Shown here: positions 26,474 through 33,443 of the stretch, piece after piece | Layout: every line of letters begins with the position of its first letter | Position numbering within the stretch: position 1 is the first letter of the stretch | DNA from: an uncultured Prevotella sp. | GTDB taxonomy: Bacteria > Bacteroidota > Bacteroidia > Bacteroidales > Bacteroidaceae | Direction: 5' to 3' | Assembly: GCA_947165435.1 (NCBI GenBank) | Contig: CAMVAI010000025.1 | Location: forward strand, 1 to 39,405 | DNA: 39,405 bases | Notes under the pieces: generated by a model | Database searches by the model: none | Told to the model about the DNA's origin: nothing | Seen by the model: only the letters and a program-made list of their open reading frames with translations | Program-made: the position numbers and the translations under genes

Positions 26474-27880
26474 ATGGTAAACAACTCCAAGGCGCTTTGG
26501 GACAACTGCCTCTCGCTCATCAAGGCAAACGTCGCAGAGCAACAATATAAAGCTTGGTTCGAGCCCATCGTCTTCGAGCACTACGACGAGGCCACTCGGA
26601 CGCTACTCCTGCAAGTGCCCAGCAGGTACTTCTACGAGTATCTGGAGCAATACTATGTGCCCCTGCTCAGCAAGGTGCTCAACCGCTGCTTCGGTGCCCA
26701 TGTGCAGCTGAACTACCGCATCGTGGTAGATCAGGCCCACCAGCTGACGGTCGATGAGCTGGGCAGTGAGCCGGTGGCCATCGACAAGCCCGAGGCTACC
26801 ACCCGTGGCAACCAGGCACCCACCATGCTCGACGCCGCCCCCAACGACCTCAATCCTCAGCTCGACGTACACAAGACGTTCCAGAGCTTCATCGAGGGCG
26901 ACTCCAACAAGCTGCCGCGCACCGTGGGTGTGTCCATCGCCGAGCATCCCGGCAAGACCACCTTCAACCCCTTCTTCGTCTATGGGCCTTCGGGCTGCGG
27001 CAAGACGCACCTCATCAATGCCATCGGTGTGCGCTGCAAGGAGATGTACCCCCAGAAGCGCGTGCTCTACGTGTCGGCGCGCCTCTTCCAGGTGCAGTTC
27101 ACCGATGCCGTGCGCCAGAACCGCGTCAACGACTTCATACAGTTCTACCAGACCATCGACGTGCTCATAGTCGATGACATCCAGGAGTGGGCCACGGCAT
27201 CCAAGACCCTCGACACTTTCTTCCACATCTTCGACCACCTGTTCCGCCTGGGCAAGCAGATTGTGCTGGCCTCCGACCGCCCGCCTGTTGACCTGCAGGG
27301 CGTGAAGGACCGTCTGCTCACGCGTTTCTCGTGCGGCCTGATAGCCGAGCTGGAGAAACCCAACGTGCAGCTGTGCATCGACATCCTGAACTCGAAGTGC
27401 CGCCGCGACGGACTGAAGATTCCTGCCGACGTCATCGAGTTTATTGCCGAGACGGCCAACGGCTCCGTGCGCGACCTGGAGGGTGTGGTCAATTCGCTGC
27501 TGGCCTATTCCGTGGTCTATAATTCCAATATCGACATGCGGCTGGCCGAGCGAGTCATCCAGCGTGCCGTCAAGGTGGACAACCACCCGCTCACCGTCGA
27601 TGACATTCTGGAGACCGTCTGCAACCATTACAGCGTCAGTCAGCAGCATGTGTTCAGCCGCAGCCGTAAGCGCGACTATGTGCTCGTGCGCCAGGTGTCT
27701 ATGTATCTGGCGCAGAAGTACACCAAGATGCCTGCCTCGCGCATCGGACAGCTCATCGGCGGGCGCGACCATTCCACCGTGCTGCACAGCTGCAGTGCCG
27801 TCGAGCAGCGCCTGAAGGTTGACAAGGCGTTCCTCGACGAACTGAACAGCATCGAGACCTCCTTTAAGTTGAAGAAATAA
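26474..27880 (+). CDS. dnaA: Chromosomal replication initiator DnaA
   Basis: A 468-residue initiator that binds DnaA boxes and opens oriC. The start at 26474 gives MVNNSKALWDNCLSLIKANV, a normal domain I; a frame from 26375 extends through the promoter and is not used. Domain II is short (about 90-130). Domain III has Walker A GPSGCGKTH (171-179) and Walker B VLIVDDIQ (230-237). Domain IV ends with the DNA-binding signature IGGRDHSTVLHSC (about 434-446). It overlaps the convergent GH97 gene by 17 bp. It is about 22 kb from parAB, so this is not the compact dnaA-parAB origin layout. Confidence 0.97.
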   Translation: MVNNSKALWDNCLSLIKANVAEQQYKAWFEPIVFEHYDEATRTLLLQVPSRYFYEYLEQYYVPLLSKVLNRCFGAHVQLNYRIVVDQAHQLTVDELGSEPVAIDKPEATTRGNQAPTMLDAAPNDLNPQLDVHKTFQSFIEGDSNKLPRTVGVSIAEHPGKTTFNPFFVYGPSGCGKTHLINAIGVRCKEMYPQKRVLYVSARLFQVQFTDAVRQNRVNDFIQFYQTIDVLIVDDIQEWATASKTLDTFFHIFDHLFRLGKQIVLASDRPPVDLQGVKDRLLTRFSCGLIAELEKPNVQLCIDILNSKCRRDGLKIPADVIEFIAETANGSVRDLEGVVNSLLAYSVVYNSNIDMRLAERVIQRAVKVDNHPLTVDDILETVCNHYSVSQQHVFSRSRKRDYVLVRQVSMYLAQKYTKMPASRIGQLIGGRDHSTVLHSCSAVEQRLKVDKAFLDELNSIETSFKLKK

Positions 27881-29861
27881 GCACCATGCCGCCGTTGGGC
27901 TGCATGACTATCTTTACCTGTTGCCGCTTGTCCACCCGCAGCGGCTTCAGTTCTGTCTCCCCTTGCTTATTGTCGGTATAGTAGCCGACCGTCTGCCCCG
28001 CCTTCAGCATGGGCAGCGTCAGCGTGAGCCGCCGTTCCTCCTGCCCGGCGTTCAGTCCCGCTATGTACCATCGGCTGCCGCAGCGTCGCGCCAATACCGC
28101 GTAGCGTCCGGGATAGCCGTCGATATATCGCGTCTCGTCCCATGCGGTGGGCATCGTGCGCAGGAAGTCCAGCTCCACCTGCGACAGCTCCTGCAGGTTG
28201 TTGGGGCGCATGGCCACACACTGCACCGCCGTCTGCATGGTGATGCCGCTGGCCATTTCAAACGTGTTGGTGGTCTTGCGCGTATGTCGGCTGCGGTTGT
28301 CGGCACTCATGTGGCGGTTCATGATGATGCCGCCCCAGTCCATGGCCGCCACGGCATTGCGGCAGAAGGGGTGCAGCGTCAGGTCGAAGGGCTCGCGGCG
28401 TGCATGCTCTTCGGTGAAATACACGTTCTCTGAGGCCAGCACCGCCTCGCTGCTCACGAAGTTGGGGAACATACGCTCCCACCCTCGCGGCAGCGTACAC
28501 CCGTGGAAAACCACCTGCAGGCCATAGCGGTTGGCATCGCAGAGAATATCCTCGTAGAGCTGCATGGTCTGCTGCTTGTCACCGCCGAAGAAGTCCACCT
28601 TGATGCCCTTCACGCCGATGCTCTTGAGCCATGCCATCTCGCGGTCGCGGGCCGTGGCGGTGTTCATGCACTGCCTGGGTGTCTGCGGCGCGTCGTTCTC
28701 ATATCCGTTCGAGTTGTACCACAGCAGCAGCCCCACACCCTTGCCTGCGGCATATCGGGCCAGCTGTGCCATGCGTGTGCGCCCGATGTTCCTGTCCCAC
28801 CAGTTGTCCACCAGACAATACTCAAAGCCCATCGCCGCCGCCAGGTCAATAAATCGCACCTGCTCGTCATACGTGATGCTCTCGTCCTGCCCTATCAGCC
28901 AGCTCCACGTGTAGCGGCCCGGGCGGTAGTCGCCACCAGCCTCGTACAGCGGCTCCACCAGGTCGTAGGCCACGGTGGTCTCTACGATGGGGGCCAGTGT
29001 GCGCCCCACTGTGATGGTGCGCCACGGCGTGCTGCCGGGCAGTGCGATGCCTGCCCACGGTGTGCCGTTGCCGTTGTTCTCGCCTGCCATGGGGTAGGCA
29101 ATGGTATATCCCGTCTCGCGGTCATAGTCGCTCAGGTGGCTGCCCACATATCCTGATGCCACACCCGTCTCGCTGATGAGCACCCATCCGCTGTCGCCCA
29201 CGTGGAAGAGTGCCGGAAACACGTAGCCCTCTCCGAACGCCGACGGCCTCTCCATGGCCTCGTCGGCACCATACACCTCTTCGTAGCTGGGCTTCGTGCG
29301 CTCCCAGCCCACCATCGCCTTGCTCTGCGGCGACAGGAACGTCGTCGTGCCGTCGGGCAGCCGGAACGATGTGGCCTCACTCTTCACCACGGCACTCTTC
29401 GGGTTGTCGTTCGACTGGCGGTATAGCGTGTAGCGCATGCCGATGTCGTTGTTGCCCACCATGAAGGTCACGTCCATGCGCTGTCCTTTGGCGTTCAGCA
29501 GTGCCACGTCCATGCGCCGCGCCTCGTATGCTACGTGGGCTCTCTTCGTGCGCGTCATGTCGTATTGTTTCCTCACGTCTTCAGTGCGCACCTCGCCCAT
29601 CGTCATCCCTCGCGTAAAATCGGCATAGTCCGTCGTCAGCCCCAGCCGCGACGGCATCACCATCCGCCGCCCGTCGTAGTCAACGGCATACATGGCGCAT
29701 CCTTCTTCGGTATAAACGGTCACCGTCAGCCTCCCGTCCGGCGAGCTGACGCTGTCTTGGGCCAGCATGGCTGCTATATGGCCCATCATCATCAGGAGTA
29801 GTATTGCTTGCTTCATCTTGTTCATCTTATTCTTATTATTCTTCTTGTTCATATTATTCAT
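27864..29861 (-). CDS. Glycoside hydrolase family 97 alpha-glycosidase
   Basis: A 665-residue exported GH97 enzyme. The N-terminal beta-sandwich starts SPDGRLTVTVY; the TIM barrel carries GFEYCLVDNWW and GVKGIKVDFFGGD, and NFVSSEAVLASE later. The Asp in KVDFF (about D423) is at the place of the nucleophile in retaining GH97 alpha-galactosidases, while inverting SusB-type enzymes lack it, so a retaining alpha-galactosidase-like enzyme is inferred; the acid/base may be E472. Start is uncertain: ATGs at 29861, 29852, 29825 and 29816 are all in frame, and 29816 (MKQAILLLMMMGHIAAMLAQ) gives the cleanest signal peptide. The Lys/Asn-rich extension before it is encoded by simple repeats. No SusCD genes are nearby. 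Confidence 0.92.
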   Translation of the reverse strand: MNNMNKKNNKNKMNKMKQAILLLMMMGHIAAMLAQDSVSSPDGRLTVTVYTEEGCAMYAVDYDGRRMVMPSRLGLTTDYADFTRGMTMGEVRTEDVRKQYDMTRTKRAHVAYEARRMDVALLNAKGQRMDVTFMVGNNDIGMRYTLYRQSNDNPKSAVVKSEATSFRLPDGTTTFLSPQSKAMVGWERTKPSYEEVYGADEAMERPSAFGEGYVFPALFHVGDSGWVLISETGVASGYVGSHLSDYDRETGYTIAYPMAGENNGNGTPWAGIALPGSTPWRTITVGRTLAPIVETTVAYDLVEPLYEAGGDYRPGRYTWSWLIGQDESITYDEQVRFIDLAAAMGFEYCLVDNWWDRNIGRTRMAQLARYAAGKGVGLLLWYNSNGYENDAPQTPRQCMNTATARDREMAWLKSIGVKGIKVDFFGGDKQQTMQLYEDILCDANRYGLQVVFHGCTLPRGWERMFPNFVSSEAVLASENVYFTEEHARREPFDLTLHPFCRNAVAAMDWGGIIMNRHMSADNRSRHTRKTTNTFEMASGITMQTAVQCVAMRPNNLQELSQVELDFLRTMPTAWDETRYIDGYPGRYAVLARRCGSRWYIAGLNAGQEERRLTLTLPMLKAGQTVGYYTDNKQGETELKPLRVDKRQQVKIVMQPNGGMVLISST

Positions 29862-29922
29862 CTTGTTCTTCTTGTTCTTCTTGTTCTTCTTGTTCTTCTC
29901 GTTCTTCTTATTCTTCTTTTTT
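29821..29922 (-). repeat. Purine-rich 9-bp simple-sequence repeat in the GH97 5' end
   Basis: On the minus strand AAGAAGAAC-type units repeat for about 100 bp, imperfectly near the gene and almost perfectly at 29865-29915. They span the untranslated leader and the first codons, so slippage could change the leader length or the number of Lys/Asn residues before the signal peptide. Confidence 0.8.
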
Positions 29923-29966
29923 AAGCGGGTTGTCGTTGTGTGCTTCTTCTGCTTAGCGTATCATGC

Positions 29967-30023
29967 CTTCTGACTGCAAAGTTAAGCATTATTTTCGACA
30001 GTTCCAAGGGCTTAGGATTTTTA
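29967..30023 (-). repeat. Promoter-like 57-bp repeat, copy 1 (GH97 promoter)
   Basis: About 88% identical to 30604-30660, same orientation. On the minus strand it holds TTGG (30007-30004), a 19-bp spacer and TAACTTTG (29984-29977), thus the likely GH97 promoter. The two copies bracket the MNT antitoxin gene. Confidence 0.7.
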
Positions 30024-30169
30024 TTTTCATCATTTCCAGCCACGCAGCATGGAACGGGCATGATTTCCCGCGCGTTCCAAAAAGCTCCCCCCATGCGAAG
30101 TGCCTGCTGAAGGTGTCGAGCCAGAGGCAAAGGAAAGCTTATGCCTAACAAAAAAAATGTGCCCGAAAA
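30024..30169. other. Gene-free stretch between GH97 promoter and MNT promoter
   Basis: Nothing recognisable as a gene. An antisense frame (29921-30268) is open but runs across both promoters and has no gene-like features. AT-rich at its right end where the MNT promoter begins. Confidence 0.5.
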
Positions 30170-30201
30170 TTTGGAAGTTTCAAGAAACATCTTTACCTTT
30201 G
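30170..30201 (+). promoter_or_regulatory. Promoter of the MNT gene
   Basis: TTTG (30170-30173), a 20-bp spacer and TACCTTTG (30194-30201) match the consensus. The ATG at 30209 is only 7 bp beyond the -7 box, so the transcript would be leaderless or nearly so. Confidence 0.75.
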
Positions 30202-30208
30202 CAACGGA

Positions 30209-30520
30209 ATGGATAAGAAGATACTTGGCAATATCAAGCAGATGCTGGCGCAGACTCTCCCTAAGCATGCTACTGCAAAACTCTACGGTTCACAAGCTCG
30301 CGGAGATTCCCGTTACAACTCTGACTGGGACATCCTGATTGTTATGGATAAGGACAAGCTACAGCCTGATGATTATGATGCCATCACCTATCCGCTCACA
30401 AAGCTTGGATGGGAATTGGGAGCCGAGATAAATCCTATTATGTACACCAAGAAGGAATGGGAGGCAAGCAGCATTACTCCATTCTACCATAATGTTGAAC
30501 ATGATGCTATTACTCTGTAA
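30209..30520 (+). CDS. MNT-domain nucleotidyltransferase, antitoxin of a HEPN/MNT pair
   Basis: A 103-residue minimal nucleotidyltransferase. The motif LYGSQARGDSRYNSDWDILI (about 25-44) is the GSx(R)G...(S)DxD active site of the MNT fold (S38, D39, D41). In HEPN/MNT systems (MntA-type), this enzyme adds AMP to the HEPN RNase toxin and silences it. Length is normal for the antitoxin. Its partner should follow directly; only 19 codons of it remain (next entry). The gene may now be a relic or act on a HEPN protein elsewhere. Lower GC than the neighbours suggests transfer. Confidence 0.88.
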   Translation: MDKKILGNIKQMLAQTLPKHATAKLYGSQARGDSRYNSDWDILIVMDKDKLQPDDYDAITYPLTKLGWELGAEINPIMYTKKEWEASSITPFYHNVEHDAITL

Positions 30521-30580
30521 ATGGGATTGAACGACGAAGACAGAAAGAAAAACTTTTGTATCCTAATTGAATGGAATTAA
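30521..30580 (+). pseudogene. Truncated HEPN-domain toxin remnant
   Basis: Right after the MNT stop (no gap) an ATG opens MGLNDEDRKKNFCILIEWN and a stop. The first nine residues (MGLNDEDRK) match the usual N-terminus of HEPN partners of MNT proteins, which begin M(G/S)L(N/S)xE(D/E)R. The rest of the ~130-residue HEPN domain with its RxxxxH motif is missing. About 24 bp further on, copy 2 of the 57-bp promoter repeat begins, so the toxin gene seems to have been deleted or replaced. Confidence 0.55.
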
Positions 30581-30603
30581 GTTTTCTTGGCAGCACGGAG
30601 TAT

Positions 30604-30660
30604 CTTCTGCGTGCAAAGTGAAGCATTCTTTTCGACAATTCCAAGGGTTTAGGAATTTAT
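30604..30660 (-). repeat. Promoter-like 57-bp repeat, copy 2
   Basis: Homologous to 29967-30023 at a fixed offset of 637 bp with about seven mismatches and no gaps. The -7 box reads TCACTTTG on minus instead of TAACTTTG, so it is probably weak. If active it would drive transcription antisense to the MNT gene. Confidence 0.7.
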
Positions 30661-30704
30661 TTAAGAAAACCTGTCTGTCATGTGGTTTTTTTTCGGATAA
30701 AAGA

Positions 30705-30736
30705 TTTGGAGTTTCTGAAAATAATCCCTAACTTTG
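30705..30736 (+). promoter_or_regulatory. Promoter of the regulator/surface lipoprotein locus
   Basis: TTTG (30705-30708), a 20-bp spacer and TAACTTTG (30729-30736): a full consensus match. The next well-supported start codon is at 31139, so this promoter produces a ~400-nt leader. Confidence 0.8.
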
Positions 30737-30740
30737 CATC

Positions 30741-31138
30741 CGCATCCATACCGAAGCCCTACTTGCTGGTGGGAGTGTTAGGTGTGTGAGCCTATTTTAT
30801 GGGAAAAAAGCGTTACTTGGCGCTTTGTACTTGGCGGCTCGGAATCTGGCAGTTCCACAACAACCAGTCAAGAACAATGCAACAATGGCGCTCATGGGTA
30901 TGTTATATCCGCTTAAGCAAAAGTTGCGAGCCGATTGAGGCTTGCGGCCTTTGCGGGCGAATATATACATACGGCGTGGGCTTCGGCGTTGCTCGTTCTT
31001 ACTGGTTGGGCAATGCCAGAGCCTCGAGTCGTAGAACGAGCGACAAGGGAACTCCCACGCTTTTTGCATAACAACATTTTCAAACAACCGTTCCTGACAA
31101 GGGAGTTGAAGGGGACAGAAAAACAGAAAGCGAAGCGT
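30741..31138 (+). ncRNA. Long leader with nested helices (candidate structured RNA)
   Basis: Between the promoter and the regulator gene I see three co-ordinated helices. CCGAAGCCC (30751-30759) pairs with GGGCTTCGG (30978-30986), a perfect 9-bp long-range closure. Inside it CGGCTCG (30835-30841) pairs with CGAGCCG (30927-30933). Just after it GTTGCTCGTTCT (30988-30999) pairs with AGAACGAGCGAC (31033-31044) with one G-U, and its loop holds a smaller CTGG/CCAG dyad. Several overlapping open frames cross the region on both strands, none with a recognisable protein. It fits a structured leader or riboregulator; no known riboswitch class was recognised. Confidence 0.5.
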
Positions 31139-31624
31139 ATGCTTATCCTTATCACCCTATTATCCCTGACGGTAGCAGTCGCTGCCGTAGCCTATGCCGC
31201 GATGCTCCGTCACCGCTATCGTGAAAACGAACAGCCCGCCCCCATTCCTTATCCTGTAGCTGAAGATGACGACATCACCCGGAAGGTGGACGAGTGGATG
31301 TGGACAACGCTGGCCGTCCCCTGCGACAACGGCATCACGCTTGACAGCGTGGCAGAGGGAACGGGCATTCAGCGCAGCGTCCTGCAAGACTATCTGCAGA
31401 ACCGACAGTGCCTCACCTTCAAGGCATGGATCAGCACCATCCGCATCAACCACTGCAAGGAGCTGCTCGACACCACCGACTATACGCTGTCCGAAATATC
31501 CTATATGTGCGGCTATGCCGACCTGCCCTCTATGAGCAAGGCTTTCAAGCGGCGTTTCGGCATGTCGCCCAGCGCATACAAGAAACGCCTTGAAACGGAT
31601 GTTGTCAATGGTTCTGACAAATGA
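31139..31624 (+). CDS. Membrane-anchored AraC-type transcriptional regulator
   Basis: A 161-residue protein. The start at 31139 gives MLILITLLSLTVAVAAVAYAAM, a single membrane segment, then a cytoplasmic basic stretch (RHRYREN). The C-terminal ~95 residues form an AraC/XylS double helix-turn-helix: ITLDSVAEGTGIQRSVLQDY (first) and YTLSEISYMCGYADLPSMSK with AFKRRFGMSPSAYKK (second, the family signature). The open frame continues upstream to 30935 through the leader, but those residues match no domain. It has no ligand-binding domain. Tethered AraC regulators next to DUF3575 and fimbrillin-like genes are typical of Bacteroidetes fimbria-type loci, so it probably controls the genes downstream. 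Confidence 0.82.
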   Translation: MLILITLLSLTVAVAAVAYAAMLRHRYRENEQPAPIPYPVAEDDDITRKVDEWMWTTLAVPCDNGITLDSVAEGTGIQRSVLQDYLQNRQCLTFKAWISTIRINHCKELLDTTDYTLSEISYMCGYADLPSMSKAFKRRFGMSPSAYKKRLETDVVNGSDK

Positions 31625-31674
31625 CAAGAGCAGGTAAAATCTTGTTCTGACAAGCTTTTACCGCCTACTGACAA
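31614..31674 (+). promoter_or_regulatory. CTGACAA repeats, candidate operator of the AraC-type regulator
   Basis: CTGACAA occurs at 31614-31620, 31647-31653 and 31668-31674, with a related TGACAA at 31622-31627. The last two are exactly 21 bp apart, the spacing of AraC half-sites, and the last lies where a -33 box would be for the -7 box at 31697. The repeats begin within the end of the regulator gene. Confidence 0.6.
31633..31662 (+). terminator. Dyad after the regulator gene
   Basis: GGTAAAA-T-CTTGT / ACAAG-C-TTTTACC with loop TCTG: twelve pairs with a single T-C mismatch. It starts 9 bp after the regulator stop. It could be a bidirectional-type terminator or part of the operator, since it contains the CTGACAA copy at 31647. 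No T run follows. Confidence 0.45.
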
Positions 31675-31696
31675 ATAGGAAAAGCAGCAATTGCCG

Positions 31697-31704
31697 TAAT
31701 TTTG
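31697..31704 (+). promoter_or_regulatory. -7 box before the DUF3575 gene, lacking -33
   Basis: TAATTTTG fits TAnnTTTG, but no TTTG occurs 19-21 bp upstream; a CTGACAA repeat is there instead, suggesting activation. The ATG at 31710 is 5 bp after the box, so transcripts would be leaderless. Confidence 0.55.
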
Positions 31705-31709
31705 TCGGC

Positions 31710-32357
31710 ATGAAACTAAAATTGCTGATTTTACTATTGGTGATATGCACTCATTTGTCGGCCCAGGACAAGCCCTCATACGCCTTGGACCGCAACTTAG
31801 ACTCTGTGCCCTACCCCCACACCTACAGCCTCAAGACCGACGCGCTGGCCTATGGGCTGCTGATATTCAACGTGGCGGTCGAAATAGACATCTGTCCACA
31901 GTGGACTTTCAATTTCCCTATTCATTACACGGGGCTGGACTATTTCCACTCAACCACCAAGTTCAGGGTGTTCAGCCTTCAGCCCGAGATACGCTACTGG
32001 ACACCCAAGGTGAAGGGCCTGTTCTGGGGCGGCCACCTGGGACTTACCTATTTTAATATAGCCGTTGGCGGCGAATACCGTTACCAAGACACCCAACGCA
32101 GGAAGCCGGCCATCGGGGGTGGTGTCGTCGTTGGCTATCGCACGGCTTTCAGGCGCAATCCACGCTGGTTTGTAGAGTTCTCGGCCGGCCTTGGCGTTTA
32201 TAATGTACACTACGAGAAGTTTGTCAACGAGCAGAACGGCCGGCAGGCCTCGTCGGACATCCATACCACCTATTTCGGCCCCGACCAGCTGCGCGTCACG
32301 TTCGGCTACAGTTTCGACTGGCACAAATCTGAGAGTCATGAAAAGAAAGTGTACTGA
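31710..32357 (+). CDS. DUF3575 family outer-membrane-like protein
   Basis: A 215-residue protein with a signal peptide (MKLKLLILLLVICTHLSAQ). The mature part reads as an outer-membrane beta-barrel: SLKTDALAYGLLIFNVAVEI, WTFNFPIHYTGLDYF, LQPEIRYWTP, FWGGHLGLTYFNIAVGGEYR, GGGVVVGYRTAF, RWFVEFSAGLGVYNVHYEKF and a last strand QLRVTFGYSFDW. This is the DUF3575 pattern, found at the head of many Bacteroidetes fimbrillin loci, where a role in assembly or anchoring is suspected but not shown. It overlaps the next gene by 20 bp. Confidence 0.85.
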   Translation: MKLKLLILLLVICTHLSAQDKPSYALDRNLDSVPYPHTYSLKTDALAYGLLIFNVAVEIDICPQWTFNFPIHYTGLDYFHSTTKFRVFSLQPEIRYWTPKVKGLFWGGHLGLTYFNIAVGGEYRYQDTQRRKPAIGGGVVVGYRTAFRRNPRWFVEFSAGLGVYNVHYEKFVNEQNGRQASSDIHTTYFGPDQLRVTFGYSFDWHKSESHEKKVY

Positions 32358-33381
32358 CCTATTGTATATACCCGTCGTGGTGTTGCTCCTGGCGTTGTCG
32401 TCGTGTGTCCACGAGATGCCTGAAGAGGCCAGGGGCGACGTCTATGTTGACTTGCTGTTCGACATGGACTTGCTGCCCACCTATCAGGAAGTGTACTACA
32501 ATCTGAGCCGGTCGAACCGGGCAGGCCGTGCGCAGCAGGAAACGGAGATGGAGTTGCGCTACCTCGTCAGATGCTACCCTGCCAACGGCGACAGCACTTT
32601 CTCGGCCGTGCCTGCCTACGAGTTCAACTATACCAACCGCGACCTGTCGCAACGCAACTTCCGCTGCCACCTCTCGCTGGCGCCCGGCAGGTATAAAATC
32701 AGGGTGTGGGCCGACTACATCGCCGTGGGCGACATCACAGACCTATTCTACAACACAGCCGACTTTGCCGACATCAGCATTGCCGGCGACCAGCAAGACT
32801 ATCAAGGCTCTACCGAGCTGCGTTCGGCTTTCATCGGCGAACAGAACATCGACATACCAGAAGTCACCGACCTCGACCAACCCGTCACCGTCGCCGCGCG
32901 TATAGAGATGATTCGCCCCATGGCCAGGTTTAAGTTCGTGACCACCGACCTGGCGGAATTCATTGAAAAGTATCTGGGCATCACCAGTCCTGAAGAGGCG
33001 GCACACGTTGATCTTTCCGACTATCAGATCATGTTCCGCTACACAGGATTCCTGCCTACCCATTTCAACATCTTTACCGACAAGCCGTTCGACGCTGCGC
33101 AGGGCTACTCCTTCATGTCGTCTATCACTGAGGCTGCCGATGGCGAGGCTACCCTCGGCTTCGACTACGTGTTCGTCAACGGACATGCCTCCAGCGTCAG
33201 TGTGGCCATAGGCATCTACAACAAGGAGGGCATGCTACTCTCGTTCAGCTCGCCCATAGAGGTGCCGCTGATGCGCAACAAGCAGACCATTGTGCGAGGG
33301 CGGTTCCTGACTACCGCATCTTCTGGCACAATAGCCATCAACGAGGAATACGACGGAAACTACAATATTGTGGTCTATTAA
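32338..33381 (+). CDS. Fimbrial-anchor-like lipoprotein (DUF6562-like fold)
   Basis: A 347-residue lipoprotein. The start at 32338 (MKRKCTDLLYIPVVVLLLALSSC) has a lipobox LSSC; a longer frame to 32191 is a shadow of DUF3575. The mature part starts VHEMPEEARGDVYVDLLFDM, then LAPGRYKIRVWADYI, RPMARFKFVTTDLAEF and ends VPLMRNKQTIVRGRFLTTAS...AINEEYDGNYNIVV. That ending mirrors the RNYRTNIVGNLLTS...DPNY ending of the DUF6562 domains downstream, so they share a fold. By position it may be the FimB/Mfa2-like or minor anchor subunit (inference). Overlaps DUF3575 by 20 bp and precedes the first tandem lipoprotein by 62 bp. Confidence 0.72.
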   Translation: MKRKCTDLLYIPVVVLLLALSSCVHEMPEEARGDVYVDLLFDMDLLPTYQEVYYNLSRSNRAGRAQQETEMELRYLVRCYPANGDSTFSAVPAYEFNYTNRDLSQRNFRCHLSLAPGRYKIRVWADYIAVGDITDLFYNTADFADISIAGDQQDYQGSTELRSAFIGEQNIDIPEVTDLDQPVTVAARIEMIRPMARFKFVTTDLAEFIEKYLGITSPEEAAHVDLSDYQIMFRYTGFLPTHFNIFTDKPFDAAQGYSFMSSITEAADGEATLGFDYVFVNGHASSVSVAIGIYNKEGMLLSFSSPIEVPLMRNKQTIVRGRFLTTASSGTIAINEEYDGNYNIVVY

Positions 33382-33443
33382 GCCTGTGCAAATAAAACCA
33401 AGGAAATATTATTCTATACAAAACAATCAAAATAAGTGTCATT

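Noticed and set aside
29767..29973. Hydrophobic Leu/Phe-rich plus-strand frame
   Set aside because: It is the simple repeat of the GH97 leader read on the other strand.
30797..31087. Several overlapping frames in the leader (30799-31071 plus, 30797-31087 minus, and the regulator's upstream extension from 30935)
   Set aside because: Frames on both strands are open at once, none shows a domain, signal peptide or start context, and the paired helices explain the sequence better. A coding role is not fully excluded.
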